Position numbers and translations under genes: made by a program
NCBI GenBank assembly: GCA_023128195.1
Contig: JAGMEL010000187.1
Location: 1 to 19,838, forward strand
Length of the DNA: 19,838 nt
Source of the DNA: Caldifarciminota bacterium
GTDB lineage: Bacteria > Hydrothermota > Tepidihabitantia > SM23-42
Direction: 5' to 3'
In this document: in pieces, positions 7,689 to 14,640 of the stretch
How the letters are laid out: every line of letters starts with the position of its first letter
Numbering within the stretch: the first letter of the stretch is position 1
Notes under the pieces: generated by a model
The model's database searches: none
Seen by the model: only the letters and a program-made list of their open reading frames with translations
Told to the model about the DNA's origin: nothing

Positions 7689-10616
7689 TTAATGTTTTTC
7701 GGTGATTAATAAGTTTGTGTAGTTGTCAGCGATTAGAGAATCGTCTTTGATAACGCCCTCAATTTGCATTATAGAATTTACTGAGTTTGGTTTGTATTTG
7801 TCCGGGAATATTACAACCTCCAGGGTTCCTGTTTCGTCATCTATTGTCAAGAATGACATTAGTTTGTTGTTTTTTGTTCGTATGGTTCTTTGAGCAATAG
7901 GTGTTCCAGTGATTATTGTTTTTTTATCAACTACTAAGTCGGCAATCTTTATCTTACGTTCAGGGTAAAGGATTTCTATAATATGGCATTGTGGTAAGAA
8001 GTCGATTATGCTTAGTTGTTCTTGAAATTTTGTCTGCTGGTTGAAATCTTGAAGACATGGGATTTTTTCGGTCACGCCCCGCCCTTTTGCAAAAGGGCGG
8101 GATAACTTCTTCAATTTTGAATTGAGCAGAATAAAGTATAGCTCAGGCCAGGTGTGGTTGAATGTATCCAGTGCGCCAGATTTTATTAAGGAGATTCCTT
8201 CATCGATCGATGGCTGAACACGAAAAAAAAAGTCCTGTCCATTTTTAAAAGGGCGGAATTTTAGAATACGTTTGATAGTTTTTATAGATAGATTTTTTAT
8301 TTCTGATAAACCAGTAATAAGACTGGTTGTTGATTTCGCTCGAACAGTATTGTTTGTTTTGTTGATTACTGAAAAACCGATGTCGCTTTTATTTACATCG
8401 GGTGCGATAAATTTAATTCCCCATCTTCGTGCTTCATTTATATAGGCATAAGTAGGATAGTATCCACCTTTGTTATTGATAAGACGGCAAAAGAATTCTG
8501 AAGGATTGTAGAATTTCTGATATGCAGATAAATAGGCAAGGGCTGCATAGGTGATACTGTGTGCCTTGTTAAATCCAAATGAGGAAAATGATTGTATACG
8601 TTCCCATACATTTTCAATTTCTTTTTTATTATATCCTGATTTTTTTGCTTTACTAAAGAATAGCTTTTCTAATTTCTTCATACGATTTGAATTTCTCTCC
8701 TTGGTCATTGCCCGACGCAATATATCACCATCACTTAGAGAAAATTTAGCAAAGTCATGGGCGATCTGCAGGATTTGCTCTTGATAAATGGGGATTCCAA
8801 GGGTGTGTTTTAATGCATTTTTGAGTATGGGATGCGGGTATTCAATCTTCTCTTCATTCTTCAGGCGTTTCAAGAATTTTTCTTTCATACCGCCTTGAGC
8901 TGGTCCAGGTCGTATAATCGCAATAGCATTGGCAATATCCATTAGTGTTTTCGGTTTAATCCTTTTTAGAAATTGTCGTACCATAGGACTTTCAATTTGA
9001 AAACATCCCAGGGTTTTACCCTCGCTAATAAATTTGTAAACCTTTTGGTCTTTGAAATTTATTTTTTCTCTTGATAAATAAAGGCTGGGAAAACCACGGA
9101 CACCAAGAATATCTATCTTTACCATACCGACCATTTCAATTCCATCTTTATCAAACTGAGTAATCTGTCCAGCAGGATTCGGATATAAAGGGACAAAATT
9201 ACAGATCGGTTCTGGAATTATGACAATGCCACTGGCATGGCAGGAAAAATAATGTGGGTAATTGTCAATTTGCTCAGATATATTATGTATGTTTTTAATA
9301 AGATTTTCTCCAGTATGATTTTTTATGTTTTTTAATTCCTGTGAAGAAATACCATAGGCGCGTGCTGTATTACGGAAACGCGCTCTTCTTTGAAATCGAT
9401 TGATTGCTGAGATATGCGCAACATAGTCTTTACCAAACTTTTTAAATATTTCTTGAATCAGATTTTCGCGTTTATTGAATTCAACATCAATATCAATATC
9501 CGGAGGTTCACTGCGCCCGGGATTCAAAAACCGCTCAAATGGAAGATTATATTTTAATGGGTTTGCAATTGAAAGGCCTAAAACATAGAGAATAAAAGAT
9601 GATGCTGCAGAACCGCGTACGTTCATTCCAATACCTTTTGACAATGCAAATTCTTTTAAATGATAAACAAGGGAAAAATATGGTCCAAAGCCTGTGTTTT
9701 TGATAATCCTGCATTCATACTGAATGCGTAATCTTTCATGGTGTGTTAAGTTTTTAATCTTTGGTTTAATAATATCGTAAAGATTTTGCTTTGATTTTGG
9801 GAATATCCAACCTCTGTTTTCCGGAGCAAAATTACATATTTCAGAGAGCTTTCGATTGTTTATTATTGCCTGTGGATAATCAGTAAAAATTTTATTAAAT
9901 TCTTTATTAGTAAGAAGGTGGTTTGGTACTCCCTTTTTATATTCGTATTTGTGGTTTTTTATTGCACACATCAATTTATAGAGATTTTTTTCTCCTTTTG
10001 TTACATAGAATATTTCATTAGCAGCGACTGGCGGAAATTCTTTAGTTAATGTAGTATGATGCGGGAGTAGGAGATAATACTTTTCAGTAAATGCCGGGCT
10101 AAGTTTTTTTAATAATTCTACTGAGCTTGACACCAGTACAAGACCAGCTGAGTGTTCTTTTATAAAATCGAGTTCAATATTTTTAAATGCGTTCGCTGTT
10201 AAAATATGGCATAGATTTACATAGCCCTGTCGATTTTTTGCAAATAAATAGAGATAACGACGCATCATAAATGGTGCAACTACACCCCGCTCTTTTGTGA
10301 AAGGGCGGGGTACGAGCCCGCCACAAAACTTGGCGGGCGTGGTAATCTTTCGAGATTGCTTCGGCTCTCTAAGAGAGCCTCGCAATGACAGGTGAGGAAG
10401 AGGAGAGAGGGCGAGAGAAATTCTCGTTCCGATAATCGGTTTTATATTATAGTTTTTTGCATATTTAACAAACTCTGGGAGACCAAAAAATGTCTGGTCA
10501 ATGATGCCACAGCTTTTCAAATTATATTTATTTAAATATTCAAAAAGGGTTTTAAAATCTGAACCGCCAAATCCATAATTACTATGATAAAAAAAAGGAG
10601 TATACAGTGAATTCAT
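7689..10616 (-). CDS. dnaE2: DnaE-type DNA polymerase, ImuC/DnaE2-like error-prone subunit
   Basis: A C-family DNA polymerase alpha subunit of 975 residues, shorter than the replicative enzyme (about 1100-1200). The N-terminal PHP domain (1-about 230) is degenerate: FYHSNYG stands where HVHSxYS is usual and IIDQTFFG replaces LTDHxxxFG, so nuclease activity is unlikely. The polymerase aspartates are intact: D375 and D377 in PPDIDIDV, and D502 in VKIDILG. The protein ends after an OB fold (about 890-975, TGTPIAQRTIRTKNNK, FLTIDDETGTLEVVIF), without the tau-binding C-terminus of the replicative enzyme. Two palindromic elements lie in frame in the coding sequence (about residues 70-118 and 837-848). 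It is the last gene of the lexA-dinB-dnaE operon, 11 bases after dinB. No Shine-Dalgarno precedes ATG 10616, so it may depend on coupling to dinB. The expected role is extension past lesions during the SOS response. Family assignment is firm; the DnaE2/ImuC role is inferred from length, context and the missing C-terminus. Confidence 0.85.
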   Translation of the reverse strand: MNSLYTPFFYHSNYGFGGSDFKTLFEYLNKYNLKSCGIIDQTFFGLPEFVKYAKNYNIKPIIGTRISLALSPLPHLSLRGSLREPKQSRKITTPAKFCGGLVPRPFTKERGVVAPFMMRRYLYLFAKNRQGYVNLCHILTANAFKNIELDFIKEHSAGLVLVSSSVELLKKLSPAFTEKYYLLLPHHTTLTKEFPPVAANEIFYVTKGEKNLYKLMCAIKNHKYEYKKGVPNHLLTNKEFNKIFTDYPQAIINNRKLSEICNFAPENRGWIFPKSKQNLYDIIKPKIKNLTHHERLRIQYECRIIKNTGFGPYFSLVYHLKEFALSKGIGMNVRGSAASSFILYVLGLSIANPLKYNLPFERFLNPGRSEPPDIDIDVEFNKRENLIQEIFKKFGKDYVAHISAINRFQRRARFRNTARAYGISSQELKNIKNHTGENLIKNIHNISEQIDNYPHYFSCHASGIVIIPEPICNFVPLYPNPAGQITQFDKDGIEMVGMVKIDILGVRGFPSLYLSREKINFKDQKVYKFISEGKTLGCFQIESPMVRQFLKRIKPKTLMDIANAIAIIRPGPAQGGMKEKFLKRLKNEEKIEYPHPILKNALKHTLGIPIYQEQILQIAHDFAKFSLSDGDILRRAMTKERNSNRMKKLEKLFFSKAKKSGYNKKEIENVWERIQSFSSFGFNKAHSITYAALAYLSAYQKFYNPSEFFCRLINNKGGYYPTYAYINEARRWGIKFIAPDVNKSDIGFSVINKTNNTVRAKSTTSLITGLSEIKNLSIKTIKRILKFRPFKNGQDFFFRVQPSIDEGISLIKSGALDTFNHTWPELYFILLNSKLKKLSRPFAKGRGVTEKIPCLQDFNQQTKFQEQLSIIDFLPQCHIIEILYPERKIKIADLVVDKKTIITGTPIAQRTIRTKNNKLMSFLTIDDETGTLEVVIFPDKYKPNSVNSIMQIEGVIKDDSLIADNYTNLLITEKH
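8078..8101. repeat. Perfect 24-bp palindrome inside the dnaE-like gene
   Basis: The 24 bases are fully self-complementary: CCCGCCCTTTT, centre GC, AAAAGGGCGGG. On the minus strand it is read as LSRPFAKGRGV, almost the same peptide as the second element further upstream in the same gene (PRPFTKERGVV). It lies in frame in the region before the OB fold and appears to be an inserted repeat element. Confidence 0.8.
10284..10390. repeat. Composite palindromic element inserted in frame in dnaE-like PHP domain
   Basis: Three hairpins in a row. First, ACCCCGCTCTTT/AAAGGGCGGGGT (10284-10311) with a 4-base loop, the same type as the 8078 palindrome. Second, GCCCGCCA/TGGCGGGC (10316-10338). Third, a nested palindrome at 10355-10386 (ATTGC..GCAAT enclosing GGCTCTCT..AGAGAGCC) continuing into ATGACAGG. 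The gene reads through all of it without a stop, adding about 45 residues (LSLRGSLREPKQSRKITTPA and onward to FTKERGVVAP) where other DnaE proteins run directly from the GTRISL strand to the YLYLFAKN strand. The third module resembles dispersed palindromes that insert in coding sequences in other bacteria, such as Rickettsia palindromic elements; relatedness is not shown. Confidence 0.8.
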
Positions 10617-10627
10617 ATCGTTTATCG

Positions 10628-11884
10628 TTATAGGGCATCGCAGCCCGTATCGTTATTTGTTAGTAGTTTTTCGTCTTTTTTAGCCGTATAACTATGCCGT
10701 CCAACCATACGGGCATCGCTGCCGTAGGACGAATAACAATGCCTTTTTTTTAGCGAGTGTGTGCTTGCTGGGTAGAGAGAATTAAAACCAAATTTGTCTC
10801 TCACTCTATCCAGGGCATAATTTAGTTGATTAAGACGTTCTTCTTTTACTCTGAACATAGAAGGTTGTAGTCCATCGTACTGGAATCCTGAAAGGGCAAT
10901 GCCTATAAGTCTTACTCGTTTCTTTTCTTGTAAGAGGTTTTCTAAAATCCGAGCCCCATACTCAAAGATCGTTTGCTGGGCATTGTTAGAGGGCATCCGG
11001 ATTCTTTTTGATATGGTTTTAAAATCAGAAAACCTTATCTTTACTGTTAATGTCTTGGCACGAAGTCTTTTTTCTCTTAATGTAGTGCATCCGCGCTCAA
11101 TGAGATAGAGAAAGAGCCCGTAGATCAGTTCTTTGCTTATCGTATCCTCAGGTAATGTTGTTTCCCGGCTTATCGATTTCATACGGTCATAACTATTGAA
11201 ATCACCGCCATAAATAAAGAATTTTATTATTTTAGCATAACTGCCGAGTGCAGTATTTAATACCCAATCTGGCGTTTTAAGAAGTTGGTCTATAGTATTG
11301 ATATTAAGATTTTTTAATATGTATATGTGTTTTGGACCAATGCCAGGCATAACACTAACCTTAAACGGAGCGAGGAATTTTATTTCTTTTTCGGGCGGAA
11401 TGATTAGAAGTCCATTGGGTTTTGATTGATCGCATGCAATCTTGGAAAATACTTTTGTTCTGGCAATACCAATTGATACTGGAATATTCAATTTTATTTG
11501 TACGTCAGTCTTCATTTTTTGGGCTAAAACAAGAGGTGGTCCAAAAAGCCTTCGGGTGCCTTTTATATTTACATATGCTTCATCTATTGATGCCATAATA
11601 ATATCAGGGGAGAAGGAGCTCATAATTTCATAGAATCTTCTAGAATACCACCTGTAATACCCGAAATTACCTCTTAGAAATACCGCCCCGGGGCATAAGC
11701 GGTATGCCTGGGCAGTGGGCATGCCTGAATTGATGCCGAATTTCCTCGCTTCATAGGATGCTGAGGCAACGACCCCGCGTTCCTTAGGCGATCCACCTAC
11801 AATAACCGGTTTACCAATTAGATATGGATTTAATGCCTGTTCTACTGAGACGAAGAATGCATCTAAATCAGCACAGAGAAACAT
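10628..11884 (-). CDS. dinB: Y-family DNA polymerase (Pol IV/DinB type)
   Basis: A translesion DNA polymerase of 418 residues. The start ATG 11884 follows GGAGG with 5 bases spacing. The palm has both catalytic sites: D6 in ADLDAFFVSVE, and D101/E102 in SIDEAYV. Also present are the finger motif ASYEARKFGINSGMP, the catalytic-core strand VSIGIARTKVFSKIACDQSKP, the helix-hairpin-helix MPGIGPKH and a little finger ending in LDRVRDKFGF. LQPSMF shortly before that end matches the beta-clamp-binding QxSLF type. Catalytic residues separate it from ImuB, the non-catalytic Y-family protein usually found next to DnaE2. The last 35 or so residues (from about RHCYSSYGSD) are not conserved and are encoded by repeat-like DNA. 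It lies second in the lexA operon, 113 bases after lexA, and is expected to be SOS-induced. Confidence 0.92.
   Translation of the reverse strand: MFLCADLDAFFVSVEQALNPYLIGKPVIVGGSPKERGVVASASYEARKFGINSGMPTAQAYRLCPGAVFLRGNFGYYRWYSRRFYEIMSSFSPDIIMASIDEAYVNIKGTRRLFGPPLVLAQKMKTDVQIKLNIPVSIGIARTKVFSKIACDQSKPNGLLIIPPEKEIKFLAPFKVSVMPGIGPKHIYILKNLNINTIDQLLKTPDWVLNTALGSYAKIIKFFIYGGDFNSYDRMKSISRETTLPEDTISKELIYGLFLYLIERGCTTLREKRLRAKTLTVKIRFSDFKTISKRIRMPSNNAQQTIFEYGARILENLLQEKKRVRLIGIALSGFQYDGLQPSMFRVKEERLNQLNYALDRVRDKFGFNSLYPASTHSLKKRHCYSSYGSDARMVGRHSYTAKKDEKLLTNNDTGCDAL
10631..10740. repeat. Repeat-derived DNA forming the dinB 3' end
   Basis: Two diverged copies of a module beginning GGGCATCGC (about 10634 and 10711) followed by GCCCGTATCG or GCCGTAGGACG and then a TAAC/TTAT run. 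In addition CCGTAT (10684-10689) pairs with ATACGG (10707-10712). The DNA differs from the AT-rich surroundings and lies in the non-conserved tail of dinB and directly before the dnaE-like start, in the place where that gene's ribosome site would be expected. Confidence 0.5.
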
Positions 11885-11901
11885 TGAGTCCTCCAGATAA
11901 T

Positions 11902-11987
11902 GGATATCAGATGATCAGGTGATCAGGAACGAATTATTATCTGATATCCTGGTGCCCTGATATCCACTACCTGTTCCCCTGATATCC
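11902..11987. repeat. GATATC-cored repeats between lexA and dinB
   Basis: CTGATATCC occurs three times (11941-11949, 11957-11965, 11979-11987) and its reverse complement GGATATCAG once (11902-11910), with related GATCAGG units between them. The forward and inverse copies can pair, giving alternative hairpins in the lexA-dinB spacer. Related GATATCAGG / AATCAGG strings recur at about 13097-13125 upstream of lexA. Confidence 0.6.
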
Positions 11988-11997
11988 TGATAACCTT

Positions 11998-12561
11998 TCA
12001 TATTCTCCTTATTACGCCGATTACCTTGCCGATTATTTCGAATTGTCTTTTGATAACAGGGTAAGCATCATTCTCTGGTTTCAAGACAAATGCGCTACCG
12101 ATCTTTTTTAATCTTTTTACAGTTGTTTCATCTTCTAATAGTGCGACGATAATCTCGTTATTTAATGCTCCTTTGCCGGGTTTAACAACCACCATATCCC
12201 CATCATAGATATGGGCATTTATCATGCTATCCCCTTTAACCCTTAGAATAAAACAGCCGCGCCACTTCGATGGGTTAAAATATCCTTCGATTTCTTCAAA
12301 AGCGAGTTCTGGTAAACCAGCTGCAACCCTGCCCACAATTGGTATTTGTTTGGGTTTAATACGGATGCTTCTTGCCTGACATGCAATCTTATTTATTAGT
12401 CCATCTTTGGCAAGATTATCCAGATGTACTTTTACTGATTTGGTGCTTTTAAGCCCTACTTTTTTGGCAATCTCGCGGATCGAAGGTGAATATCCATAAT
12501 CTTCCATAAAATCCTGAATTGCTTTCAGAATTCTTTGTCTTGTTTTTATAGTTTTCTTCAA
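11998..12561 (-). CDS. lexA: LexA SOS repressor
   Basis: A self-cleaving repressor of the SOS response, 187 residues from TTG 12559-12561, chosen because a perfect AAGGAGG (complement of 12567-12573) lies 5 bases upstream and the protein then begins KKTIKTRQRILKAI as in LexA. An in-frame ATG at 12675 would add 38 non-conserved residues and has no ribosome site. Residues 1-65 form the winged helix DNA-binding domain (YSPSIREIAKKVGLKSTKSV is the recognition region). The S24 latent protease follows: cleavage site A81-G82 in GRVAAGLPE, Ser112 in KGDSMI, and Lys149 in TTVKRLKK. All needed residues are present. It heads an operon with dinB and the dnaE-like gene and is probably autoregulated through the palindrome at 12798. 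Confidence 0.93.
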   Translation of the reverse strand: MKKTIKTRQRILKAIQDFMEDYGYSPSIREIAKKVGLKSTKSVKVHLDNLAKDGLINKIACQARSIRIKPKQIPIVGRVAAGLPELAFEEIEGYFNPSKWRGCFILRVKGDSMINAHIYDGDMVVVKPGKGALNNEIIVALLEDETTVKRLKKIGSAFVLKPENDAYPVIKRQFEIIGKVIGVIRRI

Positions 12562-12688
12562 TATTACCTCCTTATAAAACAGAAGGCAGAAAAGGGCTGA
12601 TAGAGGGGAGAAGAAGGCTATCAAAGGCTGCCATTTTATGCCCTCTCGAGCCCTTTTTGAGCCTTGTCGAGCCATGTTTCAGCCTAAT

Positions 12689-12773
12689 GGTTAAGAGTTT
12701 GGACGCTGGAAAAAATTTCCTCGATTTCTCTCAGGAAAAGGGTGATTTTTATCTTTAATCCAGCTTCCTAACC
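12689..12773 (-). promoter_or_regulatory. Nested inverted repeats in the long lexA leader
   Basis: From outside in: GGTTA (12689-12693) with TAACC (12769-12773); GCTGG (12705-12709) with CCAGC (12760-12764); AAAAAT (12711-12716) with ATTTTT (12745-12750); TTTCCT (12716-12721) with AGGAAA (12733-12738). The predicted transcript has a 5' leader of about 250 nt, so this would be an RNA fold close to its 5' end. No known riboswitch family is recognised; function is unknown. Confidence 0.4.
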
Positions 12774-12797
12774 CTTCACCTACTAACCATCTGTTAA

Positions 12798-12813
12798 GTA
12801 AACATTTGTTTAC
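12798..12813. promoter_or_regulatory. Palindromic operator, probable LexA (SOS) box
   Basis: GTAAACA-TT-TGTTTAC is a 16-bp palindrome with perfect 7-bp arms. It starts 5 bases downstream of the lexA -10 hexamer and so covers the predicted transcription start, ideal for blocking RNA polymerase. It is the only copy seen in the window. The assignment to LexA rests on position and symmetry; the sequence differs from both CTGT-N8-ACAG and GAAC-N4-GTTC boxes. Confidence 0.75.
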
Positions 12814-12818
12814 AATAT

Positions 12819-12846
12819 ATTATAATGAAAATTTGGCAATTGTCAA
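12819..12846 (-). promoter_or_regulatory. Consensus promoter of the lexA operon
   Basis: On the minus strand TTGACA (complement of 12841-12846), 16 bases, TATAAT (complement of 12819-12824). Both hexamers are perfect. The predicted start lies near 12812, inside the operator palindrome. Confidence 0.85.
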
Positions 12847-12854
12847 GGGGGAGT

Positions 12855-12960
12855 TTTAAGACAAGGAGATAGGGAGATGGGGAGACAAGGGGACCGGGAG
12901 AAAAAGAGAGAAAGGAAGTTTTGAAGTTAGGAAGTTAGGAAGATGGGAAAAAGGGAGAAT
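12855..12960. repeat. Purine-rich low-complexity tract
   Basis: About 100 bases that are almost all A and G on the plus strand, built from loosely repeated GGGAGA / GACAAGGG units and a tandem GAAGTTAG (12923-12930, 12931-12938). No coding frame or RNA gene is seen. It begins just upstream of the lexA promoter and is echoed at about 13070-13095. Confidence 0.6.
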
Positions 12961-13022
12961 AATGTCAAATGACAAATTATAAATGCTAAATTAGAGAATA
13001 AAACACTGATCTTAATTGTAGT

Positions 13023-13169
13023 TGCCCGATTCATCGGGCATTGAGCACTGGAATCACGCTGCGCTGGTGACAAGGGAACTGGGAAACAAGGATGGACAAG
13101 GATATCAGGGAATCAGAGAATCAGGTATAGTGCGTAGAGCGTCCCAGTGGAATATGCTTCGCATTCCAC
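13023..13169. repeat. Gap with short GC-rich palindromes upstream of the M16 operon
   Basis: Two clear hairpins: TGCCCGAT-TC-ATCGGGCA (13023-13040), and GTGGAATATGC..GCATTCCAC (13147-13169) with a 2-base bulge, flanked by CCC/GGG. Between them lies a looser CAC..GTG palindrome (about 13047-13070) and ATCAGG-type repeats (13097-13125). They look like remnants of small palindromic elements; no gene is visible from 12847 to 13298. Confidence 0.5.
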
Positions 13170-13298
13170 GGGATAAATAGGGCGTAGGGCGACTATATCA
13201 AATACCTAAATGCCTAAAAAAAGGAACATAGGGTTTGGGAGCAGGGAGACATGGTTATTTATGCTGTCGCTGCGTATGATAGGTTCGCATTAGATGTA

Positions 13299-13326
13299 TT
13301 GACTGATATGGATAATTGGATATAGT
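13299..13326 (+). promoter_or_regulatory. Promoter of the M16 peptidase operon
   Basis: TTGACT (13299-13304), 16 bases, TATAGT (13321-13326). The predicted start near 13333 gives a short leader containing AAAGGAG (13347-13353) before ATG 13360. Confidence 0.65.
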
Positions 13327-13359
13327 TAAAAGAAATTTGGAAAATGAAAGGAGTTATTT

Positions 13360-14640
13360 ATGATTAATATTATTCTTGCCTTGATTTTACTGCAGCCCAT
13401 CGAAGTCAAGGAGTATAATCTTGCAAATGGTCTTAAGGTTCTCATTTATGAAGACCATTTTGCACCGGTTGTATCAACCCAGGTCCATTACCGAGTTGGT
13501 AGTTATAATGAATCATCAGGATTAACTGGTATTTCTCATCTATTAGAACATATGGCTTTCAAAGGAACCAAAAAACACAGCGCAAAGGAATATAATAGAA
13601 TAATCGAGGAAGCAGGTGGTTTGGAGAATGCATTTACTTCTATCCACAGGACTGTGTTTTACGCACATTTACAAAGTGATCGATATGAGCTTGAATTAGA
13701 ATTAGAGGCAGATAGGATGCAGAATCTCTTAATTCCTCCTGATGAATTTATTCCGGAAAAGGGTGTGGTTATGGAAGAACGCAGGCTTGGCGAAAATGAC
13801 CCGCATCGAACCCTTTTTGAACATCTTGATTTGGTAAGTTTTTCATACCATCCCTATCGTAATCCAATAATCGGTTTCATGTCGGATATTGAAAGACTCA
13901 CAAGAGACGATGTCTATAATTGGTATAAGAAATACTATAATCCTGCCAATGCGATTATTATTATAGCCGGAGATGTAAATCCCGAAGAGGCATTAAAACT
14001 TGTTAAAAAATATTATGGCAAGATTAAAGGGAGAAAAGAAGAGGATATTTTATTTGAAGAACCTCCGCAAGAGGGTGAGAAACGGTTTGAATTAAAAAAG
14101 GATATAAAAACTCCAGCACTGGCTATCCAGTATCATGCAGTTGGCTTGAATCATGAAGATATGTATGCCTTTGATGTCATTTCAATGATTTTATCGTTTG
14201 GGACGAGTTCAAGGTTCGAAAAAAATCTGGTTCGTGAAGCAGGAATAGCAACAACTATTAATACATATTCTTCAACATTAAAACACGGTGGCAGTTTTTC
14301 AATCCTGGGTATTCCTCAGAAAGGTGTAGACATCCAGTCTCTTGAAAATGAGATATATAATGAAATCGAAAAATTAAAAAATGAACCAGTTGCAGACGAA
14401 GAACTAAAAAAGGCAAAAAATCAGGTTTTGGCGCAAACAATTTACAGACAGGACTCTGCCGCAGGAATTGGATTTGCACTCGGCTGGTGGGAAATTGAGG
14501 GTGGTGGATGGCAAAATATTAATCGTTATCCCGAAGAAGTCCAAAAGCTTACAAAAGAGGATATTATAGAAGTGGCACAAAAATATTTCAGAAAAGATAA
14601 TAGAACCGTGGGCTATCTTTTACCTAAGGAGGAGAAATGA
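13360..14640 (+). CDS. M16 zinc peptidase, catalytic subunit
   Basis: A processing-peptidase-like (M16B) metalloprotease of 426 residues. ATG 13360 follows AAAGGAG by 6 bases. Residues 1-12 or so (MINIILALILLQ) are hydrophobic and may be a short signal or anchor. The inverted zinc motif HxxEH is intact at H60-L-L-E63-H64 in GISHLLEHMAFKGT, with the third ligand E139 in GVVMEERRLGEN, 75 residues downstream as in the family. The C-terminal half has the usual second M16 fold (PALAIQYHAVGLNHEDMYAF). At this length it would act as half of a clam-shell and need a partner, which is very likely the next gene; their frames overlap by ATGA. Substrate is unknown; such pairs degrade or process short unfolded peptides in the periplasm or envelope. 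Confidence 0.9.
   Translation: MINIILALILLQPIEVKEYNLANGLKVLIYEDHFAPVVSTQVHYRVGSYNESSGLTGISHLLEHMAFKGTKKHSAKEYNRIIEEAGGLENAFTSIHRTVFYAHLQSDRYELELELEADRMQNLLIPPDEFIPEKGVVMEERRLGENDPHRTLFEHLDLVSFSYHPYRNPIIGFMSDIERLTRDDVYNWYKKYYNPANAIIIIAGDVNPEEALKLVKKYYGKIKGRKEEDILFEEPPQEGEKRFELKKDIKTPALAIQYHAVGLNHEDMYAFDVISMILSFGTSSRFEKNLVREAGIATTINTYSSTLKHGGSFSILGIPQKGVDIQSLENEIYNEIEKLKNEPVADEELKKAKNQVLAQTIYRQDSAAGIGFALGWWEIEGGGWQNINRYPEEVQKLTKEDIIEVAQKYFRKDNRTVGYLLPKEEK

Noticed and set aside
8235..8260. Third copy of the RPF-type palindrome in the dnaE-like gene
   Set aside because: The peptide RPFKNGQDFF matches the native conserved RPFK-x-x-x-DF region of DnaE proteins, and the DNA is not a palindrome.
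12562..12675. N-terminal extension of LexA by 38 residues from ATG 12675
   Set aside because: The extension resembles no LexA and has no ribosome site, whereas TTG 12561 follows a perfect AAGGAGG and starts at the conserved N-terminus.
12847..13298. tRNA or CRISPR array in the gap before the M16 operon
   Set aside because: No cloverleaf, T-loop GGTTCRA or regularly spaced identical repeats were found; the hairpins are short palindromes and the repeats are degenerate.
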